From positions 1-7,244 of the forward strand of contig JARFQC010000068.1 in the NCBI GenBank assembly GCA_029287965.1: DNA of 7,244 bases, given 5' to 3'. The position numbers and the translations under genes were made by a program. Shown one piece after another: positions 1-5,376 of the stretch. Origin of the DNA: Arenicellales bacterium. GTDB lineage: Bacteria > Pseudomonadota > Gammaproteobacteria > BMS3Bbin11. Position 1 is the stretch's first letter; each line of letters begins with the position of its first letter. The notes under the pieces were generated by a model. It saw only the letters and a program-made list of their open reading frames with translations, did no database searches and had not been told where the DNA came from.

Positions 1-144
1 CCGTTCCGGTATGCCGGGATAACAGGGTACGTATGATTCGAATGGCTGTATGGCCAGCTGATAAGGGTCGTCACTGGCGTTGGCTATGGCCAGGCCGTAA
101 AGCATTACGGCTGTAGCCAGGATGATTGCATGCAGTAACGACAC
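1..144 (-). CDS. Partial gene for an exported protein of unknown function (N-terminal 48 codons only)
   Basis: Reading the minus strand from a GTG at 144-142 gives 48 uninterrupted codons to the window edge. The first 23 residues form a hydrophobic segment ending in the signal-peptidase-I pattern AIANA before SDDPYQ, so the mature protein is probably periplasmic or secreted. The visible mature part (SDDPYQLAIQPFESYVPCYP and a few more residues) matches no family I recognise. GTG at 144 is the only usual start codon between the upstream in-frame stop (minus-strand TAG, around 233-235) and the signal peptide. It lacks a clear Shine-Dalgarno site, and the n-region has no Lys or Arg, which is atypical. 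The gene diverges from the EEP lipoprotein gene. The call rests on the signal-peptide pattern and the open frame alone. Confidence 0.42.
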   Translation of the reverse strand, partial: MSLLHAIILATAVMLYGLAIANASDDPYQLAIQPFESYVPCYPGIPER

Positions 145-276
145 TGCTTGTGAAGGGCGTACTATGCAGTGTGCTGGGTAATTACTCGTTATGCACTGAT
201 TTACTCGGCGGTGGCCCTGTATTACGGTCTAGTATGCTCGAGTAACACGATGACTGCCATGTCCTGTCCAGACAAC

Positions 277-1233
277 ATGATGACGCACTTGAAACGACAA
301 TTGTATTCCATGCAGGTGGTTTTGCTTGCCCTTGCCGTGTCGGCCTGTGCACATGTTGAGGCCCCTGCACGGCTCGGTCCTAACGCCCCGGCCACCAGCC
401 CCTACCAGGCCGCGACGCTCAAGCTGCTGACGCTGAACATGGCCCATGGTCGCCGCGACAGTTTTAACCAGGCCATGTTGTCCGGCAGTGCCATCCTGGA
501 AAATCTCGATGAACTGGCCAGTGTGCTGCGTCGTGTTGATGCCGACGTAGTCGCCCTGCAGGAGGCTGACGGCCCATCGGTCTGGAGTGGCAGGTTCGAC
601 CATGTCGACTATCTCGCCAATGCGGCCGGTTATACCTGGGACGCCCATTCGCGACATGTCCGTGGCAAGCGGATAACCTACGGTACTGCGCTGCTGTCAC
701 GCATTGCTTTCCAGGAGGTCATCTCGCACGACTTTCCCGAATCGCCGCCGACCCTGCGGAAAGGATTTACCCTCGGCAGGGTGCTATGGCAGCCCGATGC
801 AGACAAGGCACCGGTCAACGTTGATATCCTGTCAGTACATCTGGATTTTTCTCGCAAAAGCGTCAGGGAGCAGCAGATTCGGGATATTCTGGCTGTACTC
901 GAGTCGCGCGAGTATCCAGTGATCATCCTGGGTGACTTCAACAGCAACTGGCTATCGTCGGATTCGGTGGTCAGGCGTCTGGCCGAATGCGGCAGCACAA
1001 GGGTGTACGAACCGCAGGCCATCAACCTGGGCACCTACAATGAGGGGCGGCACAGGCTGGACTGGGTGCTGTTGTCAGGGGACCTGGACTTCAAGCGTTA
1101 CCAGGTCCTGCCGGACGTCCTGTCAGATCACCGGGCCGTGTATGTAGAGATAGACTACATTGGCAACGATGGCGCGGCTGGTATTGATGCTGATTCGAAG
1201 CCCGCACATTGCTCTGACACGAACGAACCCTGA
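277..1233 (+). CDS. Endonuclease/exonuclease/phosphatase (EEP) superfamily lipoprotein
   Basis: Predicted 318-residue membrane-anchored metal-dependent phosphoesterase; the substrate (nucleic acid, phosphoinositide or sphingomyelin-like) cannot be told from sequence. From the ATG at 277 the protein begins with KR-containing n-region, a hydrophobic stretch and lipobox VSAC with Cys24, so it is probably lipidated. EEP motifs follow in family order: LTLNMAHG (Asn54, metal site), VVALQEADG (Glu96, metal ligand), LSVHLD (His188), ILGDFN (219-222, catalytic Asp and Asn), LDWVL (Asp262) and LSDHRAV (283-285, catalytic Asp-His pair). All expected catalytic residues are present, so the enzyme looks active. 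The frame is open back to a GTG at 169, and ATGs at 250, 259 and 280 are alternatives. None has a strong ribosome site. I chose 277 because it gives a normal lipoprotein signal length. It is a single gene, convergent with the small gene ending at 1284. Confidence 0.85.
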   Translation: MMTHLKRQLYSMQVVLLALAVSACAHVEAPARLGPNAPATSPYQAATLKLLTLNMAHGRRDSFNQAMLSGSAILENLDELASVLRRVDADVVALQEADGPSVWSGRFDHVDYLANAAGYTWDAHSRHVRGKRITYGTALLSRIAFQEVISHDFPESPPTLRKGFTLGRVLWQPDADKAPVNVDILSVHLDFSRKSVREQQIRDILAVLESREYPVIILGDFNSNWLSSDSVVRRLAECGSTRVYEPQAINLGTYNEGRHRLDWVLLSGDLDFKRYQVLPDVLSDHRAVYVEIDYIGNDGAAGIDADSKPAHCSDTNEP

Positions 1234-1283
1234 TTTGACCCGCTATGCGCTGCGGCCGGGTCAGCGGAGATCAGGCGTGCGTG

Positions 1284-1490
1284 TCAGTCCCGGTAGTGCG
1301 GATCCAGCCAGCACTTGGGCAGGTGCTCGCCGGAAGGGAATTCCACGCTGACTTTTTTAATCTGTTCCGGGTCGGGCACGTCTTCACCGAAGCTCAGGCG
1401 TCCGTTGAAGGTCTCGGCAAAGGGATCGAACAAGGCTTTCAGGTCGAGGACTTCGACGAGATGACCCGTGTCTTTTTCTTTCAGCAGCAT
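1284..1490 (-). CDS. Small conserved-looking protein of unknown function (68 aa)
   Basis: The 68-residue product is acidic and soluble with no signal peptide or membrane segment, so probably cytoplasmic. Its start is firm: GGAGGT at 1501-1496 (minus strand) lies 5 nt from the ATG at 1490-1488, the strongest ribosome site in the window. The protein starts MLLKEKDTGHLVEVLDL, contains LFDPFAETFNGRL, and ends with FPSGEHLPKCWLDPHYRD. That compact pattern, with invariant-looking Pro, Cys and Trp, resembles short uncharacterised proteins I recall from other gammaproteobacteria; I cannot name a family or function. It lies 69 nt downstream of the histidine kinase stop on the same strand with no terminator between, so read-through is likely. 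A weak promoter of its own (TTGCGA at 1550-1545, CATACT at 1528-1523, 16-bp spacer) is also possible. Confidence 0.8.
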   Translation of the reverse strand: MLLKEKDTGHLVEVLDLKALFDPFAETFNGRLSFGEDVPDPEQIKKVSVEFPSGEHLPKCWLDPHYRD

Positions 1491-1559
1491 GCTGCACCTC
1501 CTTATTATTTTCTGTATTTACAAGTATGCGCTTTTAGCAGGGAATCGCAATGATGAGCG

Positions 1560-2891
1560 TCAACTATCTTCCGCTTCAGTCCTGCTTGCAAGCCTGACAG
1601 GCAACTTTACCGTAACCGTAGTGCCGACACCGGGCTCACTGTCTATGCCTAGCTCTCCGCCATGTGCCTCGGCGATCATACGGCACAGGTACAGGCCCAG
1701 GCCATAACCGCCCGTTTTTCTCTGTCGCGATGGATCGGGCCGGTAGAAGGGTTCAGTGAGATGAGGCAACTGGTCCTGCGCGATGCCTTCACCATGATCA
1801 CTGATGCGCAGTTCGAGGGTGCCGTCACCGCTACTGGTCGTAACGTGGACAACACCGCGGTCATTCCGGTTGTAACGTACGGCGTTTGACACCAGGTTGC
1901 GGACCAGCAGGCGGAACCTGTTTTTATCCAGCTGCATGTTCTCGATTCCGGCAGCCAGATTCAGCCTGATTGCTGTATTGGTGAAGAAATCGTCAGCCAG
2001 TGATCTGATTATCCGGTCCGGATTGGATGCAACGAGGTTGAGGCTGCTATGGCGCGTGTTCAGGCGCTCACTCTCGAGCAACTCGTTGATCAGCGTCTCC
2101 ATCTCGTCCAGGTCGTTCCTGATGCGTGCCTGTGCGGTGGCGTCATCGAGTAATTCCACCGAGACGCGGCTGCGGGTCAGGGGAGTGCGCAGTTCGTGGC
2201 TGATTGCCAGCAGTAATTCGCGCTTGGCGTTGAGCATGGCTGAAATGTCATTCGCCATGTCATTGATGCTGTCAGCCAACTCGCCGAGTTCGTCCTTGCG
2301 CCTGATGTCGATGCGGTGATCGAGTTCGCCGTCGCCGATGCGCCGTATGCCGTTGCGCAGCGTGCCGATTGGTTTGAATAATCGGCGCATGCCGAGGTAG
2401 CTCAGGAACAGCACCAGCAGGACAGTCAGAATAGCGAGCAGCAGAATCGGCTGGCCGTTGCGCTGCAGAGGACGTCGCTGGAAACCAAGATAGACGGTGT
2501 CGGCCCCGGCGGATGAACGCAGGATAATGCTGCCGTTATATTCCCCGTGCTGAAAACGCCGCTTGCCATGGCGCCTGAAGTCTATGTCCCGTGGGTCGAT
2601 GTGCTTGCCGGTAGAGGACCAGCGTACACGCGGTCCATAGATGTAGATGTCCACCGGGATGCGTCCGGCCAGTTCTGCCGCCCTGGCGATGTTCGGTGGC
2701 CGGCCTATTTCCTTGCGAATGAACTGCTGGTATTGGAGTATGTGCGGCATCAGTCTGGTCTCGAACTGGTTCTTCAATGCCAGCCCGAGCGTCAGGTGGA
2801 GGATGACCGATATTGCGAATGCGGTGGCCAGGAAAAGCAGCATCATGCGCAGTGTCAGCGACCGGCGGATGTTGTGAACGAGGTGTTTCAT
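1560..2891 (-). CDS. Sensor histidine kinase of a RstB/CpxA-type two-component system
   Basis: A 443-residue inner-membrane kinase that autophosphorylates on histidine and passes phosphate to the adjacent regulator. Order of domains: cytoplasmic n-region, TM1 about 15-38, periplasmic sensor about 39-147, TM2 about 148-168, HAMP about 168-220 (FKPIGTLRNGI to DELGELADSINDM), dimerisation/phosphoacceptor helix with AISHELRTPL (His232), then the ATPase domain with N box RNLVSNAVRYN (Asn336), G1 box DHGEGI (365-370), F box EPFYRPD (380-386) and G2 box GGYGLGL (394-400). All catalytic boxes are intact. The sensor is about 110 residues with no recognised ligand fold. The ATG overlaps the regulator stop as ATGA (2888-2891), implying translational coupling. 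Length, architecture and gene order fit the RstB/CpxA/EnvZ group. The pairing with an LTxxQ periplasmic protein suggests envelope or metal/pH stress as the stimulus, which is inference. Confidence 0.95.
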   Translation of the reverse strand: MKHLVHNIRRSLTLRMMLLFLATAFAISVILHLTLGLALKNQFETRLMPHILQYQQFIRKEIGRPPNIARAAELAGRIPVDIYIYGPRVRWSSTGKHIDPRDIDFRRHGKRRFQHGEYNGSIILRSSAGADTVYLGFQRRPLQRNGQPILLLAILTVLLVLFLSYLGMRRLFKPIGTLRNGIRRIGDGELDHRIDIRRKDELGELADSINDMANDISAMLNAKRELLLAISHELRTPLTRSRVSVELLDDATAQARIRNDLDEMETLINELLESERLNTRHSSLNLVASNPDRIIRSLADDFFTNTAIRLNLAAGIENMQLDKNRFRLLVRNLVSNAVRYNRNDRGVVHVTTSSGDGTLELRISDHGEGIAQDQLPHLTEPFYRPDPSRQRKTGGYGLGLYLCRMIAEAHGGELGIDSEPGVGTTVTVKLPVRLASRTEAEDS

Positions 2892-3559
2892 GACTCCGGC
2901 GCGATGAAACTGTAGCCTGCACCCCAGTTGGTCTTGATGCAGTCGAGTGGCTGGAGCTTGGCTCTCAGCCGGCTGATCAGGATGTCCACTGCGCGGGAAT
3001 AAATATCTGCGTCGATGCCGCGCAGGTGGTTGAGGATGTCATCGCGCGAAAAGTTACTGCCCGGTTTGCTGGCCAGCAGGCTGAGCAGCTGGAATTCTTT
3101 CGTGGTCAGCTCCACGGGTTCTCCACAGCGGGTGACAGACAGGCGTTCCGTATCGATCTGCAGAGCCTCCCAGCTGAGATTGTCATGCTGCGTTTTCCGA
3201 TGGGTTCGCTTGAGTATGTTCTGTATGCGTGCCACCAGTTCACGCGGCTCGAAAGGCTTGGGCAGATAGTCATCGGCACCGAGTTCCAGCCCGACAACCC
3301 GATCCATGACGTCGCCGCGCGCAGTCAACATCAGGACGGGCATATCACTCGTCCTGCGCAGTTCTCGCAGGACTTCGAAGCCATCCTTGTCCGGTAGCAT
3401 GATGTCGAGAATCAACAGGTCATAATCTCTATCCTGCAGCATCGTCAGACCGGTGTCCGGATGGTCAGCATGGTGGATGACCAGATCAAAGCGCGTGAAA
3501 TACTCGACAAGCAGTTCAGCGAGTTTGCTGTCGTCATCGATGAGAAGGATATTGTGCAT
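2888..3559 (-). CDS. OmpR/PhoB-family response regulator, RstA/CpxR-like
   Basis: A 223-residue cytoplasmic transcription factor. The receiver domain (about 1-115) has the acidic cluster IDDD (residues 7-10), phosphoacceptor Asp52 in LLILDIMLPDKDG, Thr79 in MLTARGD and Lys101 in YLPKPF, the complete set. A winged helix-turn-helix DNA-binding domain follows (about 128-220), with LTTKEFQLLSLLA, then recognition-helix region SRAVDILISRLRAKL and the C-terminal hairpin NWGAGYSF. The start at 3559 is set by homology (MHNILLIDDD). The frame stays open to 3643, but that extension would run through a terminator hairpin and is not expected in the family. The ribosome site is weak: GAGG lies about 15 nt upstream. 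It overlaps the kinase gene by 4 nt. The likely target is the GTAAC repeat array upstream of the Spy-like gene, because one repeat pair fits the RstA consensus. Confidence 0.95.
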   Translation of the reverse strand: MHNILLIDDDSKLAELLVEYFTRFDLVIHHADHPDTGLTMLQDRDYDLLILDIMLPDKDGFEVLRELRRTSDMPVLMLTARGDVMDRVVGLELGADDYLPKPFEPRELVARIQNILKRTHRKTQHDNLSWEALQIDTERLSVTRCGEPVELTTKEFQLLSLLASKPGSNFSRDDILNHLRGIDADIYSRAVDILISRLRAKLQPLDCIKTNWGAGYSFIAPES

Positions 3560-3588
3560 GGTAGCTGCAGTAGACCTCAGCACGGCAG

Positions 3589-3626
3589 CAATACAAAAAC
3601 ACCGGTGCGATATACACCGCACCGGC
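3589..3626 (-). terminator. Rho-independent terminator between the Spy-like gene and the response regulator
   Basis: On the minus strand, CCGGTGCG (3625-3618) and CGCACCGG (3609-3602) form a perfect 8-bp GC-rich stem with an 8-nt loop. It is followed at once by TGTTTTTGTAT (3601-3591), a U-rich tract. It starts about 36 nt past the stop of the Spy-like gene and ends about 30 nt before the regulator start. A smaller hairpin, GTTGCC/GGCAAC (3644-3631), sits just before it. Because no convincing promoter is visible between the hairpin and the regulator, it probably works as a leaky internal terminator that sets the ratio of the Spy-like protein to the regulator and kinase. Confidence 0.78.
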
Positions 3627-3661
3627 CAATGTTGCCTGGGCAACAGGGGAGGGAATTGCAG

Positions 3662-4120
3662 TCAGTCTTCGTAGCCTTGTCCCGCGCCAAAATGACGCAT
3701 GCGTTTATGCATGAATTCCATTCTTTCTCCGATACGCTCACGCAGCTGCTGGCGTTGTTCCGGGGTCAGGCTGTCGGTGAATTTTGCAATAGTGGTGATC
3801 ATTTCGGGCGCCCTGGCTTTTACAGCGTCCGTCTTGTTTTCCACCATACCGAGTGCGCGCGTCTGATCGAGCTTGTCGCTGTTTAGCAGTGACAACATTT
3901 CATCACGACGCTGTTGGTGTTGTGCGCGCATTTCCTTGCGGTTGGAACGGAACTGTTCGATCACGGCCTGAAAGTTGGCCTGCTGTTGTTCATTCAGGTC
4001 CAGCCCCCTGACTACTTGCTGGGGACCATGCATGCCACAGCCGCTCTTGGCATAGGCGATGCCGCCGAGTGTGCTGGCCGCGATGGCCGTTACGATAATA
4101 ATTTTTGTTGCACGTTTCAT
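3662..4120 (-). CDS. Spy/CpxP-family LTxxQ periplasmic protein
   Basis: The 152-residue precursor has a clear Sec signal peptide, MKRATK followed by a hydrophobic core and the cleavage motif AYA (residues 22-24). The mature protein is helical and rich in Gln, Arg, Glu and Met. It carries two LTxxQ-type motifs, LNEQQ (42-46, degenerate) and LTPEQ (118-122), the hallmark of the Spy/CpxP family. Known members are ATP-independent periplasmic chaperones or adaptors that bind the sensor kinase of an envelope-stress system; some relatives are metal-resistance proteins. Cys28 and several Met and His residues are notable. The start at 4120 has AGGAG 8 nt upstream; the frame extends 13 codons further, but without a signal-like start. 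It is the first gene of the regulator/kinase cluster, preceded by putative operator repeats and followed by a terminator. That layout suggests it is the most highly expressed output, possibly feeding back on the kinase. Confidence 0.9.
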   Translation of the reverse strand: MKRATKIIIVTAIAASTLGGIAYAKSGCGMHGPQQVVRGLDLNEQQQANFQAVIEQFRSNRKEMRAQHQQRRDEMLSLLNSDKLDQTRALGMVENKTDAVKARAPEMITTIAKFTDSLTPEQRQQLRERIGERMEFMHKRMRHFGAGQGYED

Positions 4121-4147
4121 GATTACTACTCCTTGCCGGGTTGATGT

Positions 4148-4160
4148 TGGATACATCATA
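4148..4160 (-). promoter_or_regulatory. Putative promoter -10 of the Spy-like gene
   Basis: Minus-strand TATGAT (4160-4155) matches the sigma-70 -10 consensus at 5 of 6 positions, putting the start of transcription near 4148. At 16-18 bp upstream there is only an A-rich hexamer (such as AAGATT), a poor -35. That is what one expects of an activator-dependent promoter, and the GTAAC array would centre about 45-70 bp upstream of the start. Position and strand fit, but this is inferred from sequence only. Confidence 0.45.
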
Positions 4161-4191
4161 TGACCGGCAAGGCCAGCAATCTTTTCAGTCC

Positions 4192-4217
4192 GGTAACGAA
4201 ATGTAACGCTTTGTAAC
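4192..4217 (-). promoter_or_regulatory. Tandem GTAAC repeats, putative RstA/CpxR-type operator
   Basis: On the plus strand GTAAC occurs at 4193-4197, 4203-4207 and 4213-4217, a strict 10-bp period with 5-bp spacers GAAAT and GCTTT. Read on the minus strand, 4205-4192 is TACATTTCGTTACC, which matches the published E. coli RstA box TACATNTNGTTACA at every specified base but the last. The next pair (4215-4202, TACAAAGCGTTACA) has two mismatches. OmpR-family dimers bind such direct half-sites head to tail, one turn apart. The array lies about 72 bp upstream of the Spy-like start and in its transcription direction, in the only gap before the regulator cluster. It is the natural binding site of the regulator at 2888-3559. 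Confidence 0.7.
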
Positions 4218-4271
4218 AGCGCCGATCGTGGACGAGAGATGGGGTATTGTTATGCGAACCCGGATGATTGC

Positions 4272-5228
4272 TCAGTGGGCGATAAACGCGCGGAATACAC
4301 GGCCTTTTTCACCGACGGTCCACAGGAAGCGTACTGTCGATTTTCCGGATCCCACGAAAGGCTGGAAAACGCTCACTTCGCTACGCGCCAGATCTTTGCC
4401 CGTGCCGGGGCCAACCGTTTGCCATGTTTTGTCGTCCGGCAAGTGAATGCCATAGAACTTCTTGTCTTCACCTATGATGTAGGTGAGTCCTCGCATGCCG
4501 GCAACACGGGTCGCGCGCATGTTGCCAGGCAGTTCTACCCAGCTCTTGCCAGGATCGTGGGCATGATACATGTAGATCCGGCCGTCCTTGTTGATGGCCA
4601 GGATGCGCTCATGTGTTTCCGGGCCATCCGTATTCATGAATTCGTGCGCATCTACGGCCAGGTCTATCGCATCGAGTGAGGCGGCAGCGGGTTTACCGTC
4701 TGCACCTACCAGGGTAGTGGGCAGCCGCTGCCAGCCCTTGTCAGTACCCTTGAAGATATGGCCGCTCCTGGCACCGATGATGAACGGCGTACCAGTAACG
4801 CTGGAGACGGAAATTTTTCTTGCCTTGGCGTTGCCCGGGTGTTCGATCCAGCCATGCGGATCGTATATATTGCCGTCGAGGTACAGCACCCTGCTTGTGT
4901 TGCGTTCTATTACCCACGGAACGCCATCACCGTCGACACTGATATCGATACCGTTGCCACTGCCGGATACCTTCTGCCAGTTTTCGAAGACTTCACCGAA
5001 CCATTCACCTTTACGTTCACCACCGATCTCCTTGTTGAGGTAATAGATGCCGCCCTTGTCATCGAGTATGACTGGCGTGTCGCGATATACGTCGATGGCT
5101 ACGGCGCGACCGTCATCATTGTCGAACAGTAGTTCCCAATCACCAAGGCGGGCAGTTGCGTTGGCAGTCTGTATGCTGAACAGTGTAGTGAGAAGCGCCG
5201 GAATGACGAACTTATAGCTAATTTTCAT
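4272..5228 (-). CDS. Secreted tectonin-like beta-propeller protein
   Basis: The 318-residue precursor starts with MKISYKF, a hydrophobic core and the cleavage site ANA (22-24), so it is exported. The mature part is built of about six repeats, each opening with a Trp (residues 31, 84, 127, 166, 230, 269). Each continues to a buried strand and a D/G-rich turn plus aromatic strand, for example ISVDGDGVPWVI, PFIIGARSGHIF, AINKDGRIYMY and LWTVGEKGRVF. This spacing of roughly 39-64 residues and the W-start pattern are those of tectonin (TECPR-type) six-bladed propellers, known mostly as lectins or scaffolds. No catalytic motif is visible, so carbohydrate or surface binding is only a guess. A weak GAGAG ribosome site lies 7 nt upstream. 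It is transcribed toward the Spy-like gene with a 151-nt gap. No terminator is evident in the gap, but the Spy-like gene appears to have its own promoter. Confidence 0.75.
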   Translation of the reverse strand: MKISYKFVIPALLTTLFSIQTANATARLGDWELLFDNDDGRAVAIDVYRDTPVILDDKGGIYYLNKEIGGERKGEWFGEVFENWQKVSGSGNGIDISVDGDGVPWVIERNTSRVLYLDGNIYDPHGWIEHPGNAKARKISVSSVTGTPFIIGARSGHIFKGTDKGWQRLPTTLVGADGKPAAASLDAIDLAVDAHEFMNTDGPETHERILAINKDGRIYMYHAHDPGKSWVELPGNMRATRVAGMRGLTYIIGEDKKFYGIHLPDDKTWQTVGPGTGKDLARSEVSVFQPFVGSGKSTVRFLWTVGEKGRVFRAFIAH

Positions 5229-5273
5229 GAGGTTACTCTCGCATTTGATTATTTTTGTCGGCTTCCTGATGAT

Positions 5274-5289
5274 CTTGTTATATCACAAG
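5274..5289. promoter_or_regulatory. Near-perfect 16-bp palindrome between the divergent propeller and zwf genes
   Basis: CTTGTTATATCACAAG is an inverted repeat with arms CTTGT/ACAAG and central ATAT, broken only by one mismatched pair (T/C). It lies 46 bp upstream of the propeller start and 88 bp upstream of the zwf start. Its minus-strand sequence contains TATAAC, a possible -10 for the propeller gene, so a bound dimeric repressor would block that promoter. The regulator is unknown. No convincing promoter for zwf could be fixed in the rest of this gap. Confidence 0.35.
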
Positions 5290-5376
5290 CAACGGCTATT
5301 GCGCAGGTTAGTGTTCCAGGCATTTTTACCGTACTCTGCCGGATAAGTGACTAGACTATCAAAGGATCGATGAAGC

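Noticed and set aside
229..657. 142-codon minus-strand frame opposite the EEP gene
   Set aside because: It is antisense to conserved EEP motifs and its product has no recognisable domain.
1236..1263. Inverted repeat TGACCCG/CGGGTCA between the convergent EEP and small genes
   Set aside because: Seven-base arms with a 14-nt loop and no T-run on either strand; placement suits a terminator but the structure is too weak to call.
3560..3643. Extended 28-codon N-terminus for the response regulator
   Set aside because: The extension would lie across the terminator hairpin, and family members start right before the first receiver strand, as at MHNILLIDDD.
3461..3886. 141-codon plus-strand frame across the regulator start and Spy-like gene
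   Set aside because: It spans two genuine minus-strand genes and the terminator between them; the protein is low in recognisable features.
4239..5132. Plus-strand frames of 146, 151 and 124 codons opposite the propeller gene
   Set aside because: They are shadows of the propeller gene, whose signal peptide and repeats are convincing on the minus strand.
5297..5360. Possible zwf promoter elements (such as TTTACC and TAGACT)
   Set aside because: No pair has both a fair match and 16-18 bp spacing, so no promoter was called.
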